From SXOA01 sp051004015 (lineage in GTDB: Bacteria; Planctomycetota; Planctomycetia; Pirellulales; Pirellulaceae): a DNA stretch of 44,637 nt. The DNA lies in assembly GCA_051004015.1 (NCBI GenBank), contig JBPCKT010000052.1, positions 1 to 44,637 of the forward strand, in the 5' to 3' direction. Of this stretch, positions 24,925 through 33,856 are shown piece by piece. The stretch's first letter is position 1. Every line of letters begins with the position of its first letter. The notes under the pieces were generated by a model. The model did not search any database, had not been told where the DNA came from, and saw nothing but the letters and a program-made list of their open reading frames with translations. Made by a program: the position numbers and the translations under genes.

Positions 24925-27876
24925 CTATTTGAGGGAACTCAGGTATGCAAGCAAATCGGCAACCTGCCCGGCAGTCATTTCGCGCAGCAGCAAATCCGGC
25001 ATCAGGGACTGCTGCTGTGGGACCAGCCGCTCGATTTCCTTGGCGGGGATGCGGATTTCCTTGTCCTGGGCGTCCTTGAGGACGACTTCGCTCTCGTCCT
25101 TCTTCACGAGCAAGCCAGTCGCCAGGCGGCCGTCGTCCAGTTCGGCGAGGTGCGTGACGTACTTGGGATCGATCAGTTTGGAGGGTTCGAGGATGCTCTC
25201 CAGGAGCTGGGACCGAGAGTACTTTTTGCCGATTGTGGTCAGCTCGGGGCCGACTTCCTTGCCTTCCTTTTGGATGCGGTGGCAGTTCTTGCAGGAGACG
25301 CTGGCGGTTTCGAAGAAGACTTTCTTGCCGCGGGCCTCGTCTCCCGTCAGCGACAAAATCTGCTCAGGCCGGATCACGCTGCCGAGGCGCTTCAGGCGTT
25401 TTTCGGGCGGGAGATAGCGCTCGAAGAGGTCGCGGATGCTGACGTCGGCGTGCTGGGAGGCTCTTTCGATGACGATGTTCTCGACCAATTCGCCCCGGTC
25501 CAGGGAGCGCTCCAGCATCAGCGCGCCGCTGGTCGAAGCGAGGAGACGGTCCACGATGCTCGCCCGCATTGCCCCTAGTTTGGTTGCTCGCAGCAATTCC
25601 AGGTCAGCAGTTTCCTCCATACGGAGCTTGGCAGCCGTGGCATTGCCCGTTTTGTCGGTCGCAGATTCCGGCGGCAGCTCTTTGATCCACTTATGGATTA
25701 GTTCAACCCCCTCGCGGTCCACTTCCATCGAGCCGATGTGGGGCATGCGGCCGCCGCCGAGCTTGGCCATGCGATACAGCAGCACGGAGCGGAACGGGTC
25801 GCCGGGGGCGATGACCTGGGCGGCGTGGATGCCAAAAGTCCCTTGCGTGGGCCGGACGCCGATCATGTCGGTCTTGTCGAGCGGCAGATCAAACGGCATC
25901 TTCGAGAGAACCGCGCTGCCGGCGTGGAGACGGTGGCAGTGTGCGCAGTTGGTGTGCAGGTAAGCGCGGGCTCGATCGCTGTGGGAGGCCGCAGTGTCGT
26001 GTGGATTCGCCAGTTTGGGCTGTTTGTTGTCTACCGCACTCGGTTTCTCGAAGAGCTTCATTTGGACCAGCGCATCAAGCTGCGAAACCGCCGAGCCGCC
26101 GTAGTCGTGCGATTTGTTGAGCTGTGGAGTGTTGAAGGCAATCGGCGGCCCCGACCATTTGTTGTGGCACCGCTGGCATTCGGCTCGGCCGGAGAATCGC
26201 CAGGTTTGCTGTCGTTTTCCACCAGCGGCAGCGGGATCGGCAACGTCAAACGTCCGTTCCGCGCCAGCAGCGCTCAACAGGGCGGCATCCGTCTGCTCGT
26301 CGTTCCACTGATACGTGTACGGCATCCATTCGATGCCATCGAAATGCAAGATTTGCGTTTCGATCCGGCGACGGCTGGCCGGATTGCCGGATTGCAGGTC
26401 GAGCGAAAGAGTCTTGACGAGGACGGAGTCTTTGGGGAACGTCCAGGGTGCCCCCTCGGCTTTGATCGAGTGCTCGCCTGGCACGGCGACCAGGCGCTCG
26501 GCCACGGCATGGTCCGCCCAGGGCTCCGCGTTGATGGAGTAAGGGATGACACCCGCCGACGGCGTCTGCTCCTTGACCGCGGAGTACAGGCCGCTGTCAC
26601 TGAGCTTCCGCGGGAATGTGGCGGATTGGTCCTGCTGTGGGTTGGGAATCAGGCGCTGAAGCGTGCCGGCGGTGTGATCGAGCAGATAAAACTCACCCTC
26701 GTTGTCGTCGCCGAAGCCCACGATCCGGTGCGTGGTGTCCGCGAGCTCTCGGTGCCTCACGACTTTGCCATTCTCAAAGCGGAAGCCCCACATCTTGCCG
26801 GTGTCGTAGTCGCCGTAGATATGATGCCCCTGCAGCTCTTTCAGCCGCGGGCCGTAATAGGTCAGGCCGTCGGTGATGGAGGAAGATTCCGAATGGGGAT
26901 GTTCGATGGTTGGCGGCAGGATGGGGGTCGGCCCGCGCGGCCATTCCGTGTTGGTCGGCTGCCGCCCTTCCATCACGCTCCAGCCGTAGTTGCCCCCTCG
27001 CTCCACGCGGTCGAGCAGCTCCCAGAGCTCCCAGCCGACGTCGCCGGCCCAGAGATCGCCTGTCTTCTTGTCGATGCTGATCCGCCACGGATTGCGAAAG
27101 CCGTAGGCCCAGATTTCCCCGCGGGCCCCTTTCAGAGCGACGAAGGGGTTGTCGGCGGGAATGCGATAATTCTTGCCGTCATCGGCGTGATCGACATCGA
27201 TACGAAGGATGGCGGATAGCAGGTTACTGACGTCTTGCCCGGCTCTTCGCGCGTCCGGCGGGTTTGGTCCCGTGCCGTCCCCGGTGGAGATATAGAGACA
27301 GCCATCCAGCCCGAACTTCAGCGAGCAGCCGTTATGGCCGCCCCCCAGCCAGGTGAGAATTGTCGTTTCGCTTTTGGGATCGATAGTCGGGGGTTCCGAA
27401 TCGCTGACTTTGAACCGGGCGATGTGCGAACCATCCGGCAGCTCTCCCGGCTGGATGTAACAGACGTAGCAGTAGCGGTTCTCCTGGAATTTGGGGTGAA
27501 AGGCGAGCGCGTAAACCTGCTGGGCGCCGGGAACATCCTTGGCGAGATCAATCACGAGGTCGGCTGACTTCACGTCGGGCTGGTTCTTAAAGGAAAAAAT
27601 CTTCCCCGCTTGCTCAACAATGAACAGCCGGTCGCTCCCCGGCGCGCTGGTGAGATCCAGGCAATCCTTGAACTTGAGATTGGGAAAGGCCCTCTCGGTG
27701 ACGTAAGGCAGAGGAGCATCCGGTGAACCCGTAATGTGCGACGTGGTCCACGCGGTCCGTTTGGGAATATCAACCTTCGGCTGCTGCGCCGACAGGTCGC
27801 CAAGCGGAAACAAGATTACGAATGCCAGCAAAGCTTGCGCGGCCGCGGCACCGGTTCGATGGAGGATGTCAACCAT
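24925..27876 (-). CDS. Secreted sugar-dehydrogenase-like propeller with three c-type heme motifs
   Basis: A 983-residue exported protein. After a leader (about residues 10-30) residues 50-400 form a glucose/sorbosone dehydrogenase-type propeller: DRLFIVEQAGKIFSF, LAFHPKFQENRYCYVCYI, GGGHNGCSLKFGLDGCLYIS, NPWRISIDKKTGDLWAGDVG, GGNYGWSVMEGRQP. The C-terminal half carries CQRCH, CAHCH and CKNCH, the last inside a Pirellula/Verrucomicrobium-type heme-binding domain (GKKVFFETASVSCKNCHRIQ, ILEPSKLIDPKYVTHLAEL). It likely oxidises a sugar or alcohol and passes electrons through its own hemes in the periplasm. It is divergent from the flavoprotein gene, with a 68-base promoter region. Confidence 0.85.
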   Translation of the reverse strand: MVDILHRTGAAAAQALLAFVILFPLGDLSAQQPKVDIPKRTAWTTSHITGSPDAPLPYVTERAFPNLKFKDCLDLTSAPGSDRLFIVEQAGKIFSFKNQPDVKSADLVIDLAKDVPGAQQVYALAFHPKFQENRYCYVCYIQPGELPDGSHIARFKVSDSEPPTIDPKSETTILTWLGGGHNGCSLKFGLDGCLYISTGDGTGPNPPDARRAGQDVSNLLSAILRIDVDHADDGKNYRIPADNPFVALKGARGEIWAYGFRNPWRISIDKKTGDLWAGDVGWELWELLDRVERGGNYGWSVMEGRQPTNTEWPRGPTPILPPTIEHPHSESSSITDGLTYYGPRLKELQGHHIYGDYDTGKMWGFRFENGKVVRHRELADTTHRIVGFGDDNEGEFYLLDHTAGTLQRLIPNPQQDQSATFPRKLSDSGLYSAVKEQTPSAGVIPYSINAEPWADHAVAERLVAVPGEHSIKAEGAPWTFPKDSVLVKTLSLDLQSGNPASRRRIETQILHFDGIEWMPYTYQWNDEQTDAALLSAAGAERTFDVADPAAAGGKRQQTWRFSGRAECQRCHNKWSGPPIAFNTPQLNKSHDYGGSAVSQLDALVQMKLFEKPSAVDNKQPKLANPHDTAASHSDRARAYLHTNCAHCHRLHAGSAVLSKMPFDLPLDKTDMIGVRPTQGTFGIHAAQVIAPGDPFRSVLLYRMAKLGGGRMPHIGSMEVDREGVELIHKWIKELPPESATDKTGNATAAKLRMEETADLELLRATKLGAMRASIVDRLLASTSGALMLERSLDRGELVENIVIERASQHADVSIRDLFERYLPPEKRLKRLGSVIRPEQILSLTGDEARGKKVFFETASVSCKNCHRIQKEGKEVGPELTTIGKKYSRSQLLESILEPSKLIDPKYVTHLAELDDGRLATGLLVKKDESEVVLKDAQDKEIRIPAKEIERLVPQQQSLMPDLLLREMTAGQVADLLAYLSSLK

Positions 27877-27944
27877 GCTCGGCAGTTTACCGTCCGGCTT
27901 GTTATATTACGACCTGTCGCACTCTCGTAGCGAAAGAAACGCCC

Positions 27945-29012
27945 ATGGCCGATTTCAAGGTGACGCAGCTCGAGTCCGGTTTGGACTTCGCGAATTTGCC
28001 GTACTGGGACGTGGTGATCATTGGCGCCGGCCCGGCGGGGCTAGCGGCTAGTCTGACCACTGCCCATCGAGCGCTGACCACGCTGGTCATTGAGGCCAAG
28101 GACCGGCCGGGCGGGCAGCCGCAGTTCCTGTATGCCGATAAGCGGATCGTGGACATTCCCGGATTTCCGGACGGCATTACCGGAGACGAACTATCCGTGC
28201 GGACGTATCGCCAGGCGCTCGACGCTCTGGTGCAGTTCCGATTCAACGAGGAACTGGTGACCATCGAGGACACCGACCAGGTGGAGACGCAGGAACGGCT
28301 GAAGCGGGTCGTGACGAGCAAAGGGAGCTATCTTTGCCGCAAGGTGATCATTGCCTGCGGCCTGCTTCACTATCCCCGACGGCTGACGGTGCTCGATCAA
28401 CTTGAGTCGAAGAACATTCATTACAAGGTCCCCAAGATCGGCGATTACGAGGGGCGTCGCGTCGCCGTGGTGGGAGGAGGTGACTCGGCGCTAGACGCCG
28501 CGCTGATGGTACAGGCCCGCGGCGGCCCGGTGGATCTCATCGTCCGCGAGGTGACCCCCATCGGCAAAGCGGACAGCCTGGCGCATATTCGCGAGGCCGG
28601 AGGGCAAGTCCACACTTCCACAGAAATTGTCGCCGCGAAGTTCACGGGGGAGGAGATTGGGCTGGAGTTGTCAAAAGGCGGCCCGCTGCGCTGCTCGCTG
28701 GCCATCGTGCAGATCGGCTTCCTATCGGCCAAGGAGACTTTCGAGCGGCTGGCGCTGACTCTCAATGAGGATGGCAGCATCGCCATCGATCCTTACTTCG
28801 AAACCAGCCGCCAGGGGATTTTCGCCGTCGGGGACGTGCATGGCGACATCAAGCTCATTGCCGTCGCCTGGGCGGAAGGAATTCAAGCCGCCATCCACGC
28901 CTTCAAGGAAATCACCAGCCCCTACTGGCTCAACGAGAAGCGGCTCAAGGACCACAAGATCGCCCTCATCGGCGAGAAGATCGCCCGCGCAGCTTCCCGG
29001 GCGAAACAGTAA
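27945..29012 (+). CDS. TrxR-like NAD(P)H flavoprotein without CxxC
   Basis: A 355-residue flavoprotein of the thioredoxin-reductase fold. The FAD site is VVIIGAGPAGLAASL, the NAD(P) site is VAVVGGGDSALDAALM, and the second FAD motif is GIFAVGDVHGD. The redox-active CxxC pair of true thioredoxin reductases is absent, which points to ferredoxin/flavodoxin-NADP reductases of the TrxR-like type. The start at 27945 is chosen because upstream codons are non-homologous. It is divergent from the tri-heme gene. Confidence 0.85.
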   Translation: MADFKVTQLESGLDFANLPYWDVVIIGAGPAGLAASLTTAHRALTTLVIEAKDRPGGQPQFLYADKRIVDIPGFPDGITGDELSVRTYRQALDALVQFRFNEELVTIEDTDQVETQERLKRVVTSKGSYLCRKVIIACGLLHYPRRLTVLDQLESKNIHYKVPKIGDYEGRRVAVVGGGDSALDAALMVQARGGPVDLIVREVTPIGKADSLAHIREAGGQVHTSTEIVAAKFTGEEIGLELSKGGPLRCSLAIVQIGFLSAKETFERLALTLNEDGSIAIDPYFETSRQGIFAVGDVHGDIKLIAVAWAEGIQAAIHAFKEITSPYWLNEKRLKDHKIALIGEKIARAASRAKQ

Positions 29013-29159
29013 CCATGAAAGAATGCACGGTGGCAGCGAATGTCGGCGGACGGCAAGATGTGAGCCGTAACGAACACCGATAAAGTGCCACTTATAGGTG
29101 CGTTCAGCCGATGCTGTTGTTAGGATAGAAGGGTTGCTTTCCCACGGAAGAATCTTGCG

Positions 29160-31595
29160 ATGGCACGAGCTTGCGTTATCCCCGTTCACCCGTTGGCTTT
29201 AGGGTTGACGATTGCGCTACTGCTTGCCGGCGGAGGAGTGGTTGCAAGGGCCGAAATTCGGGTCAGTCCCGCAGCGGTGAAACTCGACCGGCCGGAGGCT
29301 TCGCAGCAGCTCCTCATCACGGACGTTGCCGGCGCCAAGCAACGGGATGCAACCCGCGAGGCGAAGTATGAGGTGAAGCCGCCGGTGATCGTCAGGGTGG
29401 ATGCGGACGGCCTGATGGAGCCGATGGAGGAAGGGACGACAACGGTCGTTGTAAGAGTCGGCGCGGCTCAGATTGAAATTCCTGTAACGGTGACCGGGCT
29501 CAAGACTCCGCCGCCGGTTTCTTTTGAGCATGAAATCCAGCCGATCCTGACAAAAAACCGCTGCAACGCCGGCGGGTGTCACGGGAAGGCCGAAGGGCAG
29601 AATGGCTTTAAGCTCAGCCTGCTGGGGTTCGACGCTCCCGCCGATTACGACTCGCTCATCAAGGAAGGCAAGGGCCGCCGCGTTTCGTTTGCTCATCCTT
29701 CCCGCAGCCTGCTGATTCGCAAGGCGTGCGCGGAGACTCCCCACGGCGGCGGGCTGAAGATTGAGTCCGGCAGCTTGCAGCACAAACGGCTCGTGCGGTG
29801 GATCGGCTCCGGGGCTCCGGCGAAGATTGCCGACGATCAGCCGATTGTGTCGATTGAGGTCGAGCCTTCGCAGCTCGTGATGCAGGCCAAGGAGACGCGG
29901 CAGCTCAAAGTCACCGCCATCAATGCCAAGGGGGAGCGGCACTGTGCGACGGTGGAAGCGGACTATGTTTCCAATGCTCCGCACGTCGTCGAAGCGAGCT
30001 CTCGCGGGCTGCTTCTGGCGACGGACATTCCCGGCGAGTCGGCGATCCTGGTCCGTTACCTCGGCCATGTCGCCGTCTGCCGCGTCGCGGTTCCGCGGCC
30101 GAATCAGACCATCGTCCGGCCGGCGGAAAACAACTTCATCGACAAGCATGTCTGGGACAAGCTCGTCACGCTCGGCATCCAGCCCAGCGACGTGATCGAT
30201 GACGCCACTTTCCTGCGGCGAGTCTATCTCGACACCATCGGCACTCTGCCGACCGCCGCAGAGGCGCGGGCGTTCCTGGCGGACACCGCAACCGACAAGC
30301 GCGCGAAGCTCGTCGCGGCTCTCTTAGAGCGTCCCGAGTATGCCGACTACTGGGCCATGCAGTGGGGAGACATCCTGCGGGCGGACAAAATCAAGATCAC
30401 GCCGCAAGGGACCGTCGGCGTCACCCGCTGGCTGAGAAAGCAGTTCGGGGAGAACCGTCCCTACGACGCGATGGTCCGCGAGATCATCACCGCCCAGGGC
30501 CCCGTGCAGAGCGAAAGCCCGGCCGCGTTCTTCAAAGCAGTCGATCAACCGGAACTCGCCAGCCGCTCGGTCAGTCAGCTTTTCCTCGGCGTGCGGATTG
30601 AATGTGCCCAGTGCCATCACCATCCCAGCGAGCGGTGGGGGCAGGACGATTACGCCGGCCTGGCCGGGTTCTTCACCGGCGTCTCCGTCAAGCGACTGCC
30701 GAATGCGACCGACGCAGTGGTCTCCCGCGGTGGGACCGACGTGAATCACCCGCGGCTGAAAACACCGGTTCCCGCGCGGGCGCTCGGCGCATCCCCCGCC
30801 GATTTCACCAACATCAGCGATCGCCGGCAGGTACTGGCAAACTGGATGACCGCGGCGGACAACCCGTATTTCGCCCGGGCCATCGCCAACCGGATGTGGG
30901 CCCATTACATGGGTCGCGGCCTCGTCGAGCCGATTGACGACATTCGGGCCACGAACCCGCCGACCAACGAGCCGCTGATGGCCGCCCTGGAGACCCACCT
31001 CCGCGAGGTGAAGTTCGACCTGAAGGCCTTCACCAAAACGCTCCTCGCTTCACGGGTCTATCAGCTCAGCACGGCAGCCAGCGACTCCAACCGGGACGAC
31101 CGGCAGCATTTCTCGCACGCCTTCCCCAAGGCCCTTCCCGCCGAGGTCCTGCTCGACGCCGTCTGCCAGACCACCGGCGTCCCCGAGAAATTCAACGGCT
31201 GGCCGCTCGGCGTGCGGTGCATCCAAGTCTGGGACAACCGGATGCCGTCCTACTTTTTCCGCATCTTCGGCCGGCCGGTCAGGGCTACCGTCTGCGAATG
31301 CGAGCGGAGCAACGAGCCCAGCATCTCCCAGGCCCTGCACCTTCTCAACTCCCCCGAAATCAACGACAAAATCATCAGCCGCAGCGGAGCCGCCCGCAAA
31401 CTGGCCGATTCTAAGTTAACGCCCGAGCAAATCATCGACGAAGTGTATTTAGCGACTCTCTCGCGGCTCCCCACCGCGGAAGAGAAAGCCCTGATGCAAG
31501 AAGCCTTCACCACCGCCGGCGACCAGCGGCACCAGGCAGTGGAGGACGTGCTGTGGACAGTGATGAATACGAAGGAGTTTTTGTATAACCATTAG
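29160..31595 (+). CDS. Secreted DUF1549/DUF1553 protein with Ig-like and heme-type domains
   Basis: An 811-residue exported protein. After a leader (PLALGLTIALLLAGGGVVA) it has a first Ig-like (BIG2) segment at 30-115, a cytochrome-like region CNAGGCHGK near 135, a second BIG2-like segment, then DUF1549 (FIDKHVWDKLVTLGIQPS, DDATFLRRVYLDTIGTLPT, CAQCHHHPSERW) and DUF1553 (NPYFARAIANRMWAHYMGRG, SNEPSISQALHLLNSPEIN). GGAAGAA precedes the ATG. It is next to a DUF1501 gene on the same strand, the usual arrangement in planctomycetes, where the pair may work on large sulfated polysaccharides. That role is inferred by others from genome context and is not proven. Confidence 0.9.
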   Translation: MARACVIPVHPLALGLTIALLLAGGGVVARAEIRVSPAAVKLDRPEASQQLLITDVAGAKQRDATREAKYEVKPPVIVRVDADGLMEPMEEGTTTVVVRVGAAQIEIPVTVTGLKTPPPVSFEHEIQPILTKNRCNAGGCHGKAEGQNGFKLSLLGFDAPADYDSLIKEGKGRRVSFAHPSRSLLIRKACAETPHGGGLKIESGSLQHKRLVRWIGSGAPAKIADDQPIVSIEVEPSQLVMQAKETRQLKVTAINAKGERHCATVEADYVSNAPHVVEASSRGLLLATDIPGESAILVRYLGHVAVCRVAVPRPNQTIVRPAENNFIDKHVWDKLVTLGIQPSDVIDDATFLRRVYLDTIGTLPTAAEARAFLADTATDKRAKLVAALLERPEYADYWAMQWGDILRADKIKITPQGTVGVTRWLRKQFGENRPYDAMVREIITAQGPVQSESPAAFFKAVDQPELASRSVSQLFLGVRIECAQCHHHPSERWGQDDYAGLAGFFTGVSVKRLPNATDAVVSRGGTDVNHPRLKTPVPARALGASPADFTNISDRRQVLANWMTAADNPYFARAIANRMWAHYMGRGLVEPIDDIRATNPPTNEPLMAALETHLREVKFDLKAFTKTLLASRVYQLSTAASDSNRDDRQHFSHAFPKALPAEVLLDAVCQTTGVPEKFNGWPLGVRCIQVWDNRMPSYFFRIFGRPVRATVCECERSNEPSISQALHLLNSPEINDKIISRSGAARKLADSKLTPEQIIDEVYLATLSRLPTAEEKALMQEAFTTAGDQRHQAVEDVLWTVMNTKEFLYNH

Positions 31596-31603
31596 CAACA
31601 ACT

Positions 31604-31707
31604 GTGTCCCAAGCTCTGCTTGGGACACCAAGTCTCGAAGCTCCGCTTCGCGATCGGCAAGCAGAGCTTGCAAGACGTGCGTTCCCAAGCAGAGCTTGGG
31701 AACGAGT
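31604..31707. repeat. Palindromic repeat cluster in the DUF1553-DUF1501 gap
   Basis: Four palindromes with AAGC...GCTT cores follow each other: 31604-31627 (TGTCCCAAGC/GCTTGGGACA), around 31634-31650, around 31657-31671 and 31681-31705 (GTTCCCAAGC/GCTTGGGAAC). It is related to the cluster at 6292-6396. It lies inside a cotranscribed gene pair, so it would be in the mRNA. Confidence 0.75.
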
Positions 31708-31747
31708 AGTGTGCAGCGAGGTCGTTAGTTACAAGGAAGACCCCAAT

Positions 31748-33079
31748 ATGCTTAACTTCAATCTCCCCGGTCCCCTCTCCCGCAACTGTGACGGCTTCTC
31801 CCGCCGCCACATGCTCAAGCTCGGCGGCGGCATGCTCGCCGGGCTAACGCTGCCGAATCTGCTGGCCGCGGAAGCATTCGCCGCCGCTCCGCGGGCCAAG
31901 GCCAAGGCCTGCATCTTCATCTTCCTGGAAGGTGGTCCGCCGCAGCAGGATATGTGGGATCCCAAGCCGGACGCTCCGCCGGAGATTCGCGGCCCGTTCA
32001 AGACGATGCCGACCAAGGTCCCCGGCACGTTTTTTACGGAACATTGCCAGAAGTGCGCGGCCATTGCGGACAAGTTCACCGTCGTCCGCAGCCACAGCCA
32101 CGCCGACAACGGCCACATGACCGGCTATTACTACGTGATGACCGGCCGCAAGCCGCCGTTTGCCGACGGGGAGCACCCGATTCCAACCAACGAGCATTTC
32201 CCCTCGCTCGGCTCCATCGTCAGCCGCGAGAAGGGGGCGGTGGGGACGATGCCGCCCTACATCAACATGCCGCACCCGATGTCCGCCGGCGGGCCCGGTT
32301 TTTACGGGGCCGAATACGCCCCCTTCGTCATCGAAGCCGACCCCAGCCAGCCCGACTTCGAGGTCAAGGACCTCGGCCGGCTGGAAGGGATGACCGAGTC
32401 GCGGCTCGGCCTGCGTCAGCGTCTGCTGGCGGGGCTGGAAAAGAGCGGCCAGCGGACCGGGCGGGCCAAGGCGATGAGCACCTACTACGCCAAGGCCTAC
32501 GACCTGATGACTTCGCCCGAGGCCCGCCAGGCGTTCCACATCCAGGCCGAGCCCGAGAAGCTCCGCGAGGAATATGGCCTGTCGCAAATCGGCCAGTGTA
32601 CACTCCTCGGCCGCCGCCTGGTCGAAGCCGGCTGCCGCTTCGTCGGCATCGACGCCCCCGGCTGGGACGTCCACTTCAACTGCTTCCCCGCCTTGCAGGG
32701 CGACCTCATTCCCCCCGCCGACCGGGCCTTCGCCGCCCTGGTAGCCGACCTGGAGCAGCGGGGGATGCTCGACAGCACGCTCGTCGTGATGATGGGCGAG
32801 ATGGGCCGCACCCCCCGCGTCAACGCCCAGGCCGGCCGCGACCACTGGTCGATGGCCCAGAGCATCCTCTTCGCCGGCGGCGGCACCAAACCGGGCCGCA
32901 TCATCGGCGCCACCGACCACCAGGCCGCCGCCCCCACCGAGCTCCCCATCAGCGTCGGCGACCTGCGGCACACCGTCATGACGCTGCTCGGCATCGACTC
33001 GAAAAAGGAATACCCCGACTCGCTGGGACGCCCGGTGCCGCTGACGGATGAGGGGAAGATGATACCGGGATTGGTTTGA
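31748..33079 (+). CDS. DUF1501 (sulfatase-like) Tat-exported protein
   Basis: A 443-residue protein of the DUF1501 family, an alkaline phosphatase/sulfatase-type fold. A twin-arginine-like leader is FSRRHMLKLGGGMLAGLTLP. Motifs are FIFLEGGPPQQDMWDPKP, FTVVRSHSHADNGHMTGYY, LVVMMGEMGRTPR with GRDHW, and a C-terminal LRHTVMTLLGID, LGRPVPL. AAGGAAG lies before the ATG at 31748; the frame upstream is translated repeat and is not used. It pairs with the upstream DUF1549/1553 gene. Its last 136 bases have a diverged second copy at 33585-33720. Confidence 0.9.
   Translation: MLNFNLPGPLSRNCDGFSRRHMLKLGGGMLAGLTLPNLLAAEAFAAAPRAKAKACIFIFLEGGPPQQDMWDPKPDAPPEIRGPFKTMPTKVPGTFFTEHCQKCAAIADKFTVVRSHSHADNGHMTGYYYVMTGRKPPFADGEHPIPTNEHFPSLGSIVSREKGAVGTMPPYINMPHPMSAGGPGFYGAEYAPFVIEADPSQPDFEVKDLGRLEGMTESRLGLRQRLLAGLEKSGQRTGRAKAMSTYYAKAYDLMTSPEARQAFHIQAEPEKLREEYGLSQIGQCTLLGRRLVEAGCRFVGIDAPGWDVHFNCFPALQGDLIPPADRAFAALVADLEQRGMLDSTLVVMMGEMGRTPRVNAQAGRDHWSMAQSILFAGGGTKPGRIIGATDHQAAAPTELPISVGDLRHTVMTLLGIDSKKEYPDSLGRPVPLTDEGKMIPGLV
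32944..33079 (+). repeat. Direct repeat copy 1 (DUF1501 3' end)
   Basis: The last 136 bases of the DUF1501 gene match 33585-33720 without gaps and with about nine substitutions, nearly all at third codon positions. The two copies bracket the hicBA-like pair. Confidence 0.9.
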
Positions 33080-33130
33080 GTGCCGAATATACCGCTATAC
33101 TGCGATAAACATCCGCAGCTCAAGTGCAAC

Positions 33131-33142
33131 ACAATGAATTGT
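33131..33142 (+). promoter_or_regulatory. Possible operator upstream of hicBA
   Basis: A small perfect palindrome ACAAT-GA-ATTGT lies 54 bases before the hicB start and downstream of a TATACT at about 33095. It is a candidate autoregulatory site only. Confidence 0.25.
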
Positions 33143-33195
33143 TAGCTCAAAAACATCGGCTCGTATCGGTGCCCACATTTGAAGGTTCACAACTC

Positions 33196-33387
33196 ATGAA
33201 AACCAAGTTTACCTACTGGAAGGAACTGGACGGCAAGTATTTAGGTTATTTGAATTCTCACCCCGATCACTGGACGCAAGGTGATAATTTAGACGATCTC
33301 AAGGAGCACCTGCGCGACCTCTACGAGATGTTCTCTGCGGAAGATATTCCAGGCATCAAGAAAGTCGAAGAACTTGAGGTCGCATGA
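33196..33387 (+). CDS. hicB: HicB-like antitoxin (short form)
   Basis: A 63-residue protein with the HicB-type degraded RNase H fold (FTYWKELDGKYLGYLNSHPDHWTQGDNLDDLKEHLRDLYE). It lacks a C-terminal DNA-binding domain. It ends in ATGA with the start of the HicA-like toxin, so the pair is translationally coupled with antitoxin first. In this family HicB binds and blocks HicA. The gene sits in a 507-base segment between two copies of a DUF1501 gene end, which marks it as inserted DNA. Confidence 0.78.
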   Translation: MKTKFTYWKELDGKYLGYLNSHPDHWTQGDNLDDLKEHLRDLYEMFSAEDIPGIKKVEELEVA

Positions 33388-33569
33388 AACGCCGGGATTT
33401 GGTCGCTGAACTCGAACGTATTGGATGTGTCCTTTTACGCAACGGTGCCAAACACGACATCTATCACAACCCAAAGACCGGAAAATCAGAGCCCGTGCCG
33501 AGACATCGCGAGGTCAATGAGCTGCTCGCAAAGAAGATATTGAAAGCACTAGCGCAGGACGGAACTTAA
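33384..33569 (+). CDS. hicA: HicA-like mRNA interferase toxin
   Basis: A 61-residue HicA toxin of the double-stranded-RNA-binding-like fold. The expected pattern is complete: KRRDLVAELERIGCVLLRNG, then KHDIYHNP with the catalytic His of the GxxHxxY/xxH type, and PVPRHREVNELLAKKILKAL. HicA cleaves mRNA when free of HicB. The start overlaps the HicB stop by four bases. Confidence 0.85.
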   Translation: MKRRDLVAELERIGCVLLRNGAKHDIYHNPKTGKSEPVPRHREVNELLAKKILKALAQDGT

Positions 33570-33584
33570 CCGGAGCTCACAAGA

Positions 33585-33720
33585 CCCCATCAGCGTCGGC
33601 GACCTCCGCCACACCGTCATGACCCTCCTCGGCATCGACTCGAAAAGGGAATACCCCGACTCGCTGGGACGGCCGGTGCCGCTGACGGATGAGGGGAAGA
33701 TGATACCGGGGCTGGTGTGA
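33585..33720 (+). pseudogene. Orphan 3' end of a second DUF1501 gene
   Basis: These 136 bases encode ISVGDLRHTVMTLLGIDSKR and the following PVPLTDEGKMIPGLV-stop, but no upstream part of a DUF1501 gene is attached. It differs from the intact neighbour mainly at silent positions, with one Lys-to-Arg change. So it seems to derive from a separate full-length paralogue that was once under selection, rather than from a fresh local duplication. Confidence 0.85.
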
Positions 33721-33856
33721 GGTAAGTCATCCGCCGAACGTCGAGTTGTCGAATGCACTTTGCAAAGCCGGAGAACCGTTGAGTGATTGCAATCGCTACT
33801 TCGCTGACTTAGGATTCACGCCTAGTCGTACCTCCGTTCTCTCGGTGGGTTCACGA

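Noticed and set aside
25738..27219. Plus-strand 493-codon frame opposite the tri-heme gene
   Set aside because: The minus strand has three heme motifs and a propeller; this frame has none.
27945..29012. Thioredoxin reductase
   Set aside because: The fold matches but no CxxC redox pair is present.
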